From Vibrio cyclitrophicus (lineage in GTDB: Bacteria; Pseudomonadota; Gammaproteobacteria; Enterobacterales; Vibrionaceae), in NCBI GenBank assembly GCA_023206055.1, contig CP065366.1, forward strand, positions 1,550,001 to 1,614,000: a stretch of 64,000 nucleotides of DNA, read 5' to 3'. A program made the position numbers and the translations under genes. This document shows, piece by piece, positions 41,894 through 51,002 of the stretch (position 1 is its first letter; each line of letters starts with the position of its first letter). The notes below the pieces were generated by a model. It did no database searches, was not told the DNA's origin, and was given only the letters and a program-made list of their open reading frames with translations.

Positions 41894-43438
41894 GTGCGTC
41901 TTGAAGTATTGTGTGAAGACAGACTCGGCTTAACGCGTGAGTTGCTCGATATCTTGGCCTCAAAAAGCATTGATTTAAGAGGAATCGAAATTGATGTTAA
42001 AGGCATTATTTACCTAAACTGCCCTGATATCGATTTTGATGCTTTTAGTGAACTTATGGCTGAAATTCGCCGAATTTCAGGTGTGAAGGATGTACGTAAA
42101 ATCCAATTTATGCCAAGCGAAAGGCATAACACAGAGCTGATTGCTCTGCTGGCAAACCTACCTGACCCCGTGATTGCGATTGACCTTAAAGGCTCAGTCG
42201 ATATGGCTAACCACGCTGCATTGAACCTCTTCAACAAGCAAGAAGATGAAGTTATCGGTGAACCGCTCGCGACGTTTGTTCCTAGCTTTAACTTTGCTCG
42301 CTGGATCGAAGGCGATGTAACGCGTCATCGCGAAGTTGTCGTGTTGGATGGTTTAGATTTCTCTATTGAGATCCTGCCGATTTACCTTGGTGGTGATGTC
42401 AACGAAGCGGTACTGGCGAGCGCAGTAATGACGATTCGTTCTTGTAATCAAGAATTGAACTCACCAGATTCAATCCCAGAACAGAACAACCTAGGTTTTG
42501 AACACTTTGTTGGCGTCTCTAATCGCCATAAAGCCTTGATCAGCCAAGCTAAGAAATTGGCTATGCTGGATCAGCCTCTATTAATTGAAGGCGATACAGG
42601 CACAGGCAAAGAGATGTTGGCGAAAGCGTGTCATAACCGTTCAAATCGTTCTTCTTTCCCATTCTTGATTCTAAGCTGTGCATCGATGCCTGATGACGTA
42701 GCGGAAACGGAATTGTTTGGTCATGCTCCGGGTTCATTCAACCATGAGCAAGGTCATAAAGGCATTTTCGAGCAAGCGAATGGCGGTACGGTATTTTTAG
42801 ATGAAATTGGCGAGATGAGCCCTCATCTACAAATCAAACTGCTGCGTTTCCTACAAGATGGTTCATTCCGCCGTGTTGGTGAAGAAGAAGAGATGCACGC
42901 TGATGTTCGTATTATCGCATCAACGCGTCATCGTCTTTCTGAATTAGCAGACTCGGGCTCGTTCCGTGAAGACCTGTTCTACCGCTTGAATGTACTGACG
43001 TTGTCTATCCCTGCATTGCGTGAACGCTCAAACGATGTAGCGCCGCTGTTGGAACTGTTTGTTGCGAAACACGCGCAGCAGTTAGGTATGTTAAAACCAA
43101 AACTGACTCAAGAGCTGATCGACCAACTTGGTAATTACCAATGGCCGGGCAATATTCGTCAGCTAGACAACATGGTTCTGCGTGCACTAACAGAGCTAGA
43201 TTCAGACACGCTAACGGTTGAGCAATTCCACTTGCCACAGCTTGAAGCTATGACTGCTGGAATGGCGAACTTAAACATAGATGGCTCTCTGGATGAGATC
43301 ATGAAAGACTATGAATCTCAGATTCTAGAAAAGCTTTATCAGTCTTTCCCATCAAGTCGTAAGCTTGCAAAACGTTTGAATGTATCTCACACCTCAATTG
43401 CGAATAAGCTTCGCGATTACGGTATCAGAAAGAACTGA
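41894..43438 (+). CDS. tyrR: TyrR transcriptional regulator
   Basis: A 514-aa regulator of aromatic amino acid metabolism. It has an N-terminal ACT domain (~1-75, LEVLCEDRLGLTRELLDILA), a PAS domain (~80-180), a central AAA+ ATPase (~205-430, EGDTGTGKEMLAKACH, GTVFLDEIGEMSPHLQIKLLRFLQ), and a C-terminal helix-turn-helix (~480-510, SSRKLAKRLNVSHTSIANKL). The sigma54-contact GAFTGA loop is replaced by GSFNHE, as in TyrR generally, so it works with sigma70. The start is GTG at 41894 with TAGGA upstream. It follows ycjXF as in E. coli and lies 18 bp before rimJ. Confidence 0.96.
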   Translation: MRLEVLCEDRLGLTRELLDILASKSIDLRGIEIDVKGIIYLNCPDIDFDAFSELMAEIRRISGVKDVRKIQFMPSERHNTELIALLANLPDPVIAIDLKGSVDMANHAALNLFNKQEDEVIGEPLATFVPSFNFARWIEGDVTRHREVVVLDGLDFSIEILPIYLGGDVNEAVLASAVMTIRSCNQELNSPDSIPEQNNLGFEHFVGVSNRHKALISQAKKLAMLDQPLLIEGDTGTGKEMLAKACHNRSNRSSFPFLILSCASMPDDVAETELFGHAPGSFNHEQGHKGIFEQANGGTVFLDEIGEMSPHLQIKLLRFLQDGSFRRVGEEEEMHADVRIIASTRHRLSELADSGSFREDLFYRLNVLTLSIPALRERSNDVAPLLELFVAKHAQQLGMLKPKLTQELIDQLGNYQWPGNIRQLDNMVLRALTELDSDTLTVEQFHLPQLEAMTAGMANLNIDGSLDEIMKDYESQILEKLYQSFPSSRKLAKRLNVSHTSIANKLRDYGIRKN

Positions 43439-43456
43439 TCGAATAAGAACAAGATT

Positions 43457-44044
43457 ATGGAAGATTTGAGTACACCAGAACGTATTTATAAGAATGACGG
43501 TAATCTGATTCTACGCACCGCTGAAATCGATGACGCTGGTATGATCAGCGAGTACTTTCAGGTTAACAGAGAATACCTGAAACCTTGGGAACCGATTCGC
43601 GAAGACGCGTTCTTTGATAGAGCGAGTTGGGCGCAGCGACTGATTAAGTTAAACGAGCTTCATAAAATGGGGCTAGGCTATTACTGTTTGTTGATTAATG
43701 CTGACTCTAATGAAATGTTAGGCACCATATCGTTCAGTAATTTGTCTCGTTTCCCGTTCTACGCTTGTAATGTCGGTTACTCATTGGCGCAAAGTGCACA
43801 GGGGCACGGTTACATGCGCAGAGGCTTGAGTATGGCCAAAGACTACATGTTTGATGTGCAGAACATGCACCGCTTAATGGCTGGCTATATGCCTCATAAT
43901 GAGCGCAGTGCTGGTGTGTTGGAACATCTTGGCTTTGTTCGCGAAGGTTTTGCTAAAGACTATCTACAGATTAACGGTAAATGGGAAGACCATATACTGA
44001 CTGCACTCGTTAACCCGAACTGGGAAGATAGGCGCGCTGTTTAG
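43457..44044 (+). CDS. rimJ: GNAT N-acetyltransferase RimJ
   Basis: A 195-aa GNAT enzyme resembling E. coli RimJ (194 aa), which acetylates the N-terminal alanine of ribosomal protein S5. Matching segments are REYLKPWEPIRED near residue 38, GYSLAQSAQGHGYMRRGL (the acetyl-CoA loop) near 110, HRLMAGYMPHNERSAGVLEHLGF, and the ending GKWEDHILTALVNP. It begins 18 bp after tyrR and is probably cotranscribed with it. The ribosomal substrate is inferred from the E. coli protein; other N-terminal acceptors are possible. Confidence 0.9.
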   Translation: MEDLSTPERIYKNDGNLILRTAEIDDAGMISEYFQVNREYLKPWEPIREDAFFDRASWAQRLIKLNELHKMGLGYYCLLINADSNEMLGTISFSNLSRFPFYACNVGYSLAQSAQGHGYMRRGLSMAKDYMFDVQNMHRLMAGYMPHNERSAGVLEHLGFVREGFAKDYLQINGKWEDHILTALVNPNWEDRRAV

Positions 44045-44196
44045 AGACAAATAGTCATTAGGCGTAAGTATCAATTAAACGTAAATACAAATTTAGAGGC
44101 AGTGACGAACATAGATAAAATGAAACCGTCACTGTATCAAAAAGAGCATATAGGCATGGTAATCCATAAGCCTGAGAAGAAATTTGAGGAATTTTG

Positions 44197-44670
44197 ATGT
44201 CATATACAACTTTGGACGAATACCAAAGAAAATGGATTTTTACTCACCAGTCGATGCCATTACCAGCAGAGGACTTGGAAAAGATTAAACCAATGACACA
44301 GGCAAGGGCATCTCAGTTTTGGAAAGAGAACGTAAGCCCTCAAAGTCCTGATGCAGAAAGACTAAGTTCACAAGACTGGCCAAGCAAAGCATCGAACTGG
44401 AATGAAGAGATCAGCTGGATGGCAAATTGGGAAGCCGATGAGCCTGAAATGCCAGAAGAGATCCTTAACTTCATTGATTGGCAAGATGACGTAACTGTTT
44501 ATTTTTGTTATGAAAAATATAACATTCTCGAAACTAAGTGGTCAGTTTTTAAGAAACACTGGAAGAACTTTTTGTTCTACGATGATGGCCCAATTTTGCT
44601 AGGTCGCCGTCGTTCAGAAGCTCTTTGGTTTGCGACAAATGGCACGGTGAAAATCGGTAACCGTGCTTAA
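44197..44670 (+). CDS. DUF2947-like protein of unknown function
   Basis: A 157-aa soluble protein, rich in Trp (for example WMANWEADEPEMPEEILNF, then KWSVFKKHWKNFLFYDDG) and acidic residues. It looks like the uncharacterised DUF2947 family found in Vibrio and relatives, recalled rather than searched. ATG 44197 is preceded by GAGGA at 44185-44190, so I use it instead of the TTG one codon upstream. It is separated from rimJ by 152 bp and ends at a strong terminator. No partner is evident. Confidence 0.75.
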   Translation: MSYTTLDEYQRKWIFTHQSMPLPAEDLEKIKPMTQARASQFWKENVSPQSPDAERLSSQDWPSKASNWNEEISWMANWEADEPEMPEEILNFIDWQDDVTVYFCYEKYNILETKWSVFKKHWKNFLFYDDGPILLGRRRSEALWFATNGTVKIGNRA

Positions 44671-44726
44671 GTTCGGTGTGATTTAATCGAGCAAGTATTG
44701 GTGACCCGATCACAGACAGACAAACA

Positions 44727-44754
44727 AAAAGCGAGTATTGAGCTCGCTTTTTTT
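44727..44754 (+). terminator. Intrinsic terminator
   Basis: AAAAGCGAG (44727-44735) pairs with CTCGCTTTT (44743-44751), then TTTATG. It closes the DUF2947-like gene. Confidence 0.88.
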
Positions 44755-44936
44755 ATGCCTGATGATCTTAGAAGATCATGGTAAAACACCCACTATTTGA
44801 GCTAACTAAAGATAAGGGTTTTCACTCGTTAAAATCAGGTGAATGACGAAATTGAGATCGCTATCCCATTGGCTTACTTGAAGTTTTAAGACGTTTGGCT
44901 ATATTTATATTACTGCCTTAGTGGAGGTGAAGTATT

Positions 44937-45152
44937 ATGATTTGGGATACTCTCGAACGTGTAAATAAACTTCGCAGGGAAGCAATGGAGGATCCGGAGT
45001 TTTTGGATTCGGCAAAAATGCATGAGGAATGGCTTTTAAGCGAAACTCATAACCAATCAATAAAAGGAGCCAAGGATAAGAAACCTAAAAAACTATCAGA
45101 TATTTATGAAAACACGGATTTTCCGATTAACCCAACAGGAACGAAACATTAA
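44937..45152 (+). CDS. Small basic/acidic protein of unknown function, 71 aa
   Basis: Soluble, highly charged, probably alpha-helical: MIWDTLERVNKLRREAMEDP near the start, then a Lys-rich stretch (KGAKDKKPKKLSD). GGAGGTGA 8 bases before the ATG is a near-consensus ribosome binding site, strong evidence for translation. No family recognised. A possible 38-codon ORF begins 2 bases after its stop, and a terminator follows that. The gene is separated from the DUF2947-like gene by a terminator, so it has its own promoter in the 266-bp gap upstream, where I see no other feature. Confidence 0.75.
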   Translation: MIWDTLERVNKLRREAMEDPEFLDSAKMHEEWLLSETHNQSIKGAKDKKPKKLSDIYENTDFPINPTGTKH

Positions 45153-45154
45153 CA

Positions 45155-45271
45155 ATGATGAACTGCAACACGGCTAAGGCCTTTAAACAGCGAGCCTCTA
45201 ATCAATTAGATACTGGCCAGCAAAATACTAGCCAACCAGACACTTGCAAACAGGCCTTTAGCCACCAATAA
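45155..45271 (+). CDS. Possible 38-aa ORF
   Basis: ATG at 45155 opens 38 codons ending TAA at 45269-45271, exactly at the base of the following terminator. The product is rich in Gln, Ser, Thr and Asn and has two Cys, with a repetitive middle (TGQQNTSQPDT). The upstream gene stops at 45152. There is only a distant AGGA as ribosome binding site, so coupling would be needed. It could equally be the 3' UTR or an sRNA. Confidence 0.25.
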   Translation: MMNCNTAKAFKQRASNQLDTGQQNTSQPDTCKQAFSHQ

Positions 45272-45306
45272 AAAAGCCACTTTCAACGAACCGAAAGTGG
45301 CTTTTT
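45271..45306 (+). terminator. Bidirectional intrinsic terminator
   Basis: AAAAAGCCACTTTC (45271-45284) pairs with GAAAGTGGCTTTTT (45293-45306). It lies between the small-protein gene and the convergent Hsp70 operon. Confidence 0.92.
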
Positions 45307-45360
45307 CTTTTCTAACTCGTGACTAAAGCTATTCGTCTATAAAACGAACAGCTTTTAAAA

Positions 45361-48213
45361 TTAGCTATTGATCAGGCTTAATCCGCTTGGTAACGCATCA
45401 CCAAATACGCGCTTAGATTCGCTCTCAGAAAGCTCAGTCACTTCACTCACTAGCATTAACCATGAATCAGGTACCTTGCTTTGCTTAAGCTTCTCAATCA
45501 CCTGATTGCGATAGTCGTCAGAGATATCAAACTGACGGTCACCGGTTTTACGACAAATCATCACCGCTGCAAAGGCGATCATCTGCTCTTTATGCCAGTT
45601 CTGCTCAAGCAACTTCGGCAACCATTGTTCAGCTTGTTCTCTAGGAATCACGCTGTGTTGGCTGCCATATAAAGGCGTTCTTGAAGCCAGTCGACCTAAA
45701 GCCCACCAATGCGCTTGCTCAAACTGGTTGTGGTTAATTGCTTTGCTTAAGAACCAACTTGCCAGCAGCACTTTGTCTTCAACTTCAAGTTGCTCAAGTG
45801 ACGCCGCTAAACGAACCATGGCTTCATAACCATTGTCTTGCGCATCTTTGGCAGTCTTAGGGTTTTTCATTGCACCTGGGTGAAGGTACTTAGCGATATC
45901 AGCCAAGATACTTTCTTGCTGTTCTTGATTCAGGCCACCTGCAACACGACGCCAGAATACCCACCAATCTGTCCAACCTTGATGGTTCTGGAATTGGATG
46001 TTTTGTTGGTAAAGTCCCCAAATTTGTTCAATGCGCCATGAGTCGGTTGGATCACCAAAGCCGGGACGCAAAGAGTAACCCGCCAGACGAAGCCAGTTCT
46101 TTTCGTGTGCCTCAGAGCGGCGACGACGCTTACGGCCTAATGAAAAGCTATCAAACAGGTGGCGAAGGGTAGTGAAATCCCATTCATCACGTTTACCGAG
46201 TCGCTTTTCAAGATCTTTAGCCAGTGTTTTGATCTCTTTAGATTCGGCACTCTTCTTGTTACCGCTGTACAGGCGAGAAATTAGCTCCTTACATTCTTCA
46301 AGTCTTGGATGAAGTTTAGAGTTATCGGATTCATCGCCTTGCTTGTTTCTTACTTCAAACTCAAGCAACCAACGCTTAGAGTCATCTTCTGTACTCACAC
46401 ACTCCATTTTCAATGTGCCGACTTCGGTTAACTGACAAGCGAGCAGTACTTCAACACGCTCTTTTTGGTTGGCTTGAAGTTCTGCAGTGCCAGACCCTTT
46501 TAGCGTAGAAATATACGGTGGAAGAGGTGAGAACAAGTCGGCATCCACATTGACCATCACACCATTTTGAATAGCAGTGTCGTGAGCTATTTGGTCATGT
46601 GTTGAAGTCAGTAGATTAAATCGTACTGGCTCACCTAACGTCAACGAAAAACGACGACTGTTTAAGCGTATCTCTTGGCCTTCCTCAGTACCTTTGGCAA
46701 GCAAACAAAGTGCTTTACCCATCTTGTTCTTCTCTTGTAGATGCAAGAAGTAAGAACGAGCAGCACCGCCACCGATTTTCAGTTGTGCACCACGGCGGGC
46801 TTTACCAAAGGCAACCGCGCCAAGGGCAACAGACCAATCGGGATGAGGGTTATCAAGCACTGTGATTGGAGAACCGTTCCAGTTGCCTAGTAGTTGAGTA
46901 ATACGCTCAGTCACCAGTTCACTGTTGAACACACCACCATTGAGTAGTACACCCACAGGAATAGCAGGTTTGGTGTCATCGAACTCAACAGAGCCTGAGT
47001 TTTCCAATGCGGCTTTAGACACTTGTTGGTGTGTCGTTAGGAATTCTGCAACGTGCTTACTCACCGCAGGGTCGGCAACGTAAGGCAGGCCGAATTCAAC
47101 CACGGCGCTGCGACGCTTATCTGGTGTTTCAGAAAACTCAGACAGTGGGAAGAAACCTTCCAAAGCGATTTGATGAACTTCTTGCTTAGTTAAGCCAATG
47201 CTCTTGGTACCACCTAGTAGCTTCGAACCACTACTGAGCATGGTGATCTTCACATCATCGGGCGCATTGGCAGAAAGCAGGCTCTCTTTTGCGGCGCGAG
47301 TTTGTTGAATTAGTTTGGTTAGGCTAGAAGCATTCAGCTTTTTGTTTTGATTGAAGCGTTGCTCGGCTAGGTGAGCAAGCGCTAAATCTAGATTATCACC
47401 ACCGAGCATCAAGTGTTCGCCAACGCCGATACGGTCGAGTGCGAGCTCGCTGTGACCAGCGTTAGTCGTATCGTTATTTGCATCGAATTTAGCTTCAATT
47501 AAGCTCAAGTCGGTAGTACCACCGCCGACATCACACACTAAGATCAATGGGATCTGTTGAAGCTCTTCCGCAGCCGTTTGTTGATGACGAGCATACCAGT
47601 CATAACAAACAGCTTGAGGCTCTTCGAGTAATAAAATCTTACCTAAGCCAGCAAGTTCTGCGGCTTCAAGAGTCAGCTTACGTGCTGTCTCATCGAATGA
47701 TGCAGGAACCGTTACAACAACATCTTGGTCTTCAAGTTTGTTGCTTGGATTACGGTAGTTCCACGCTTGGCGGATGTGATTCAGGTAGCTTGCACTCGCG
47801 ACAACCGGCGATACTTTATCGACATCAGCTGCGCCTGCCCAAGGCAGAATATCGGAGTTACGATCAACCGCTTGGTGCGACAACCAACTCTTGGCACTCG
47901 ATACTTGGCGGCCTTCAACTTTTGCGCCCAGTTCGCGCGCCCATTCACCGACGATGACGTTTTGAATATCACCTTCAACCAAACTCGGTTCCCAAGGCAT
48001 AGTGAGATCGGAAGGAGAGATCTGACCTTGTGCCGGATGGTAACGAAATGAAGGAAGTAGCGGTTTACGAACCACTTCACCTGGGCCGATGAGTTGATCG
48101 ATATCGAAAAGAGAAACGGGAGCATGTTGTAGGTCGTCGTTGATTTCACAGTAGGCAACCACAGTGTTGGTTGTGCCTAAGTCAATGCCGACTAAAAAAC
48201 GAGGAGTTGCCAT
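45361..48213 (-). CDS. Large Hsp70-family protein with DUF3731-like C-terminus
   Basis: A 950-aa divergent Hsp70. The N-terminal ATPase (~1-480) shows IDLGTTNTVVAYC (phosphate 1), VVVTVPASFDETARK, LLLEEPQAVCYDW, CDVGGGTTDLSLI (phosphate 2) and GVLLNGGVFNSELV. The classical substrate-binding and lid domains are not recognisable; after a beta-rich section (~490-610) a helical C-terminal region (~620-950) fits the DUF3731 type that accompanies such Hsp70s. There is no EEVD tail. It is last in the operon, 138 bp after the 659-aa Hsp70 with a hairpin between. Client proteins and J/nucleotide-exchange partners are unknown. Confidence 0.85.
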   Translation of the reverse strand: MATPRFLVGIDLGTTNTVVAYCEINDDLQHAPVSLFDIDQLIGPGEVVRKPLLPSFRYHPAQGQISPSDLTMPWEPSLVEGDIQNVIVGEWARELGAKVEGRQVSSAKSWLSHQAVDRNSDILPWAGAADVDKVSPVVASASYLNHIRQAWNYRNPSNKLEDQDVVVTVPASFDETARKLTLEAAELAGLGKILLLEEPQAVCYDWYARHQQTAAEELQQIPLILVCDVGGGTTDLSLIEAKFDANNDTTNAGHSELALDRIGVGEHLMLGGDNLDLALAHLAEQRFNQNKKLNASSLTKLIQQTRAAKESLLSANAPDDVKITMLSSGSKLLGGTKSIGLTKQEVHQIALEGFFPLSEFSETPDKRRSAVVEFGLPYVADPAVSKHVAEFLTTHQQVSKAALENSGSVEFDDTKPAIPVGVLLNGGVFNSELVTERITQLLGNWNGSPITVLDNPHPDWSVALGAVAFGKARRGAQLKIGGGAARSYFLHLQEKNKMGKALCLLAKGTEEGQEIRLNSRRFSLTLGEPVRFNLLTSTHDQIAHDTAIQNGVMVNVDADLFSPLPPYISTLKGSGTAELQANQKERVEVLLACQLTEVGTLKMECVSTEDDSKRWLLEFEVRNKQGDESDNSKLHPRLEECKELISRLYSGNKKSAESKEIKTLAKDLEKRLGKRDEWDFTTLRHLFDSFSLGRKRRRRSEAHEKNWLRLAGYSLRPGFGDPTDSWRIEQIWGLYQQNIQFQNHQGWTDWWVFWRRVAGGLNQEQQESILADIAKYLHPGAMKNPKTAKDAQDNGYEAMVRLAASLEQLEVEDKVLLASWFLSKAINHNQFEQAHWWALGRLASRTPLYGSQHSVIPREQAEQWLPKLLEQNWHKEQMIAFAAVMICRKTGDRQFDISDDYRNQVIEKLKQSKVPDSWLMLVSEVTELSESESKRVFGDALPSGLSLINS

Positions 48214-48321
48214 ACAAAACCTTATTCTGCCAAAGTGATGACCAGTTAATGGATAGTCTTGGTCTTATTATTGTCTTTGAAATGCTTTTAATACAGGGCG
48301 AGGGAATCGCATTGATAAAGT

Positions 48322-48345
48322 AACGGCACCCGTTAAGGTGCCGTT
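48322..48345 (-). other. Intercistronic hairpin between the two Hsp70 genes
   Basis: AACGGCACC and GGTGCCGTT (48322-48330 and 48337-48345) form a 9-bp stem immediately after the 659-aa Hsp70 stop. On the minus strand ACTTTATC follows, a poor T-run, so partial termination or RNA processing is likelier than full termination. Confidence 0.6.
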
Positions 48346-48351
48346 GATTCA

Positions 48352-50331
48352 TTATGCTTGTTCGTTTGAGTCGTTATTCGAGTCTTCACGAACATCAAAC
48401 TCAACGTGCCATTTCTGACCGTTATCAGCAGCAATTGCTTCTAGATAAAGCGTGCCGAGTTCAGTGACACGAGAGGCTAGGGTTACCGGAACCACTTCAC
48501 CCTCACGGCGACCTTCAGATACTGGCAGTGTCACTTGAATCTCTGGAAGTTCATCAAGGTCTTCTGGTGCCCAATGATCAAGGTGCGTACCCGCTACGTC
48601 TTCACGACGGGTCGTAGAACCGAAGAATTGGAAGTGTACTGGCTGGCCAATCACCAAACCAAACTCTTGGCTAGGCACTTGAACGCTTGAGCCTTCTTCC
48701 ATACCAAACGGTGCAACACACAGTGCTTCCATTGGAGGAGCCATACCTGGGATTGCTGGCATCGCGCTCTCGATTCCTACGTAATAAGAAGAAGCGATAC
48801 CACCGCGGATACGAACGCCTTGGCCACGACGAACTGCGCCGTAGTAAGAAGCGCCACTTGCAACCGCTAGGTCTAGATCCAAACCTGAAAGCTGTTTAGC
48901 AAATTCTGCATCAGCATTGATCAACCATTCGTTGATCGTGTCTGAAAGACGATCAGCAAGTAGATTAGATTTTAGAACACCACCATTGAACAGCACCGCT
49001 GTTGGTTTGATGAAATCTGCCGCTGGCGCTTCTGACCCTTGCGCTTCTGTACCGGGCATACCGGGCATGTTTGCAAACGGGTTGAAATCTTGCTGAGCCG
49101 TTTCGCCATTTCCAGAAAGCGCGTTCGCTTGCTTAGAAAGGAATGCGGCAATGTGACGAGTAATGCCTGCGTCTTGAGCGTAAGGCAGACCCATTTGAGT
49201 CAGTGCGCCACGCGTCTTTTGAACTGGGTGCTCCGTCACAGCTACTTTCGGGAAGAAGCCATCAACCAATGTTTGTTGTACTTCTTGCTGAGTCAGTTCT
49301 GTTTTTAGTGTTGCGCCAAGTAGTTTAGAACCACGGCTAGGTACAACGATCGGCACAGATTGCAGTTCAGCATCATTAAGCAGTGCTTCTTTTGCATCAC
49401 GACATGCGTGAGTCATTGCTTGAACCTGCCAAGGAGCCAACTCTTTGCCTTCTTGAGCCAGTTTCATTTTCAGACGGTAAGCCAGTGCTAAGTCCATGTT
49501 GTCGCCGCCAAGTAGGATATGTTCACCTACTGCGATACGGTTCAGGCTTAGGTTGCCGTCATCTTGTGTTACTTCAACTAACGAAAGGTCGGTTGTACCA
49601 CCACCGATATCGACAACAAGAACGATGTCACCAACGTTCACTTCATCACGCCATGTGTCGTTGCTGTTATCAATCCAGCTGTAAAGAGCCGCTTGTGGCT
49701 CTTCAAGAAGCGTTAGGTAAGTGAAACCCACATTACGTGCAGCTTCTGCTGTTAGGTCACGAGCCGCAGGATCAAACGAAGCAGGAACCGTGATCGTTAC
49801 ATCTTGGTCTGCCAGTTTGTGTTCTGGATTCGCGTGGTTCCAAGCGTCTTTAAGGTGCTCAAGGTACAATTCAGTGGTCTTAAGCGGAGATACTTTTTCA
49901 ACTTCTTCGGGGCTGCCTGCAGGAAGGAACGCATCACGACGGTTCACACCACCGTGGCATAGCCAAGATTTTGCACTTGCTACCAAACGGATTGGGGTTT
50001 TAGAACCTAGGTTACGAGCAATCGCACCGACTAGCGCTTTTGGCTCAGAAGACCAAGGAAGAACGCGAGAGCCCGCATTCATTTCATGTTCGTGCGGCTG
50101 GTATAGGAATGAGCCTAGTTGGCTGCGAGTTTCTACTGTACCTGGAGCCGTCAGTTGAGGGATTGGCATTACCTCTACGCGAGCGTCTTCATTCGTTGTG
50201 TCGATGTAAGACAAAACGCAGTGTGTAGTACCTAAATCGATACCAATACTGAATTTAGGCGCCTGATGTTGCTCTTGAGAAGATAGCTCTTGTGAATGCT
50301 CTTGCGATGAAGAGTGGTTTTGGTGTTCCAT
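48352..50331 (-). CDS. Hsp70-family protein, 659 aa
   Basis: A second divergent Hsp70. The N-terminal ~30 residues are Gln/Ser/His rich. The ATPase shows IGIDLGTTHCVLSYID, VPASFDPAARDLTAEAA, LLEEPQAALYSW, VVDIGGGTTDLSLVE and AVLFNGGVLKSNLLADRL. A Met/Pro/Gly linker (NPFANMPGMPGTEAQGSEA) interrupts the ATPase at ~385-410. The C-terminal part (~490-650) is beta-rich and short; there is no helical lid and no EEVD. Its ATG shares one base with the stop of the upstream DUF2760-like gene (TAATG), so translation is coupled. It appears paralogous to the 950-aa Hsp70 downstream. Confidence 0.87.
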   Translation of the reverse strand: MEHQNHSSSQEHSQELSSQEQHQAPKFSIGIDLGTTHCVLSYIDTTNEDARVEVMPIPQLTAPGTVETRSQLGSFLYQPHEHEMNAGSRVLPWSSEPKALVGAIARNLGSKTPIRLVASAKSWLCHGGVNRRDAFLPAGSPEEVEKVSPLKTTELYLEHLKDAWNHANPEHKLADQDVTITVPASFDPAARDLTAEAARNVGFTYLTLLEEPQAALYSWIDNSNDTWRDEVNVGDIVLVVDIGGGTTDLSLVEVTQDDGNLSLNRIAVGEHILLGGDNMDLALAYRLKMKLAQEGKELAPWQVQAMTHACRDAKEALLNDAELQSVPIVVPSRGSKLLGATLKTELTQQEVQQTLVDGFFPKVAVTEHPVQKTRGALTQMGLPYAQDAGITRHIAAFLSKQANALSGNGETAQQDFNPFANMPGMPGTEAQGSEAPAADFIKPTAVLFNGGVLKSNLLADRLSDTINEWLINADAEFAKQLSGLDLDLAVASGASYYGAVRRGQGVRIRGGIASSYYVGIESAMPAIPGMAPPMEALCVAPFGMEEGSSVQVPSQEFGLVIGQPVHFQFFGSTTRREDVAGTHLDHWAPEDLDELPEIQVTLPVSEGRREGEVVPVTLASRVTELGTLYLEAIAADNGQKWHVEFDVREDSNNDSNEQA

Positions 50332-51002
50332 TATAGCTCCACCTCTGCCGGTGCAATCACAGATGCGTCGTAATTTTCAGCAAGCTTAGGCAGGTTCATG
50401 TCAGTGGCTTTCCAACCTTTGTGAACCAATGTGCCATTGAATGGTGCGTTGCCTGTTACGTTACCTGTTAGGCGAATTTCTTGTGGGTTGAAGCCTTCTA
50501 CTACCGTGATACGTGTTTCTTCATCTTCCGTACGGATGTGAGAAAGCTTTACGTAATCAGCAAGTACTTTTTGACCGCCAGTGTGGATTACACGTGCTGC
50601 CGCGCCAACTTCTTCGTCAGAGAACGAAGTGAGATCTTCTTTTAGGAAGTCAATTAAACGTGCTTCTTGCTGCATGATAGATAATAGCTGCATTGCTGAA
50701 TCGGTCGGTGCTGTTGCTAGTTTTGATTCAACTTCAACAACTCTTTCAATCACTTTTTCAACTTCAACAACTTTCTCTACTTCGACAATTTTTTCTACTG
50801 GCTTTTCAACTTCAACGATCTTTTCTACTGGTTTTTCTACGACTTTCTCAACCACTTTGGATTTACGAGAAACGGCAATAAGCAGCAGTAAAACGCTTGA
50901 TGCAGTGAGGCCTGCGTGAAGCATATCAAACGTTTGTGGAATTAGGTTCAAATCAACGATCATAGTGATTTTCTCTTTAAATTGATTTAACGGTATATTC
51001 AT
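50331..51002 (-). CDS. DUF2760-like protein with N-terminal anchor and charged repeats
   Basis: A 223-aa protein. A hydrophobic stretch (~residues 28-45, LTASSVLLLLIAVS) may be a membrane anchor. It is followed by a repetitive, highly charged segment (~48-92) built from VEKPVEKIVEVEK-type units, likely a coiled coil or extended stalk. The C-terminal globular part (~95-223) resembles DUF2760, a family I recall next to Hsp70 genes. The start may be 51002 or the internal ATG at 50963 (MIVDLNLIPQ). It is first in an operon with two Hsp70s, with a 1-base overlap. A membrane-tethered co-chaperone is possible but unproven. Confidence 0.65.
   Translation of the reverse strand: MNIPLNQFKEKITMIVDLNLIPQTFDMLHAGLTASSVLLLLIAVSRKSKVVEKVVEKPVEKIVEVEKPVEKIVEVEKVVEVEKVIERVVEVESKLATAPTDSAMQLLSIMQQEARLIDFLKEDLTSFSDEEVGAAARVIHTGGQKVLADYVKLSHIRTEDEETRITVVEGFNPQEIRLTGNVTGNAPFNGTLVHKGWKATDMNLPKLAENYDASVIAPAEVEL

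Noticed and set aside
47547..48051. Plus-strand frames opposite the 950-aa Hsp70
   Set aside because: Antisense to strongly conserved Hsp70 ATPase sequence; no ribosome binding site.
50581..50919. Thr/Ser/Phe repetitive 112-codon frame opposite the DUF2760-like gene
   Set aside because: Its repetitive look is the complement of the VEKPVEKIVE-type repeats in the real gene; no start signal.
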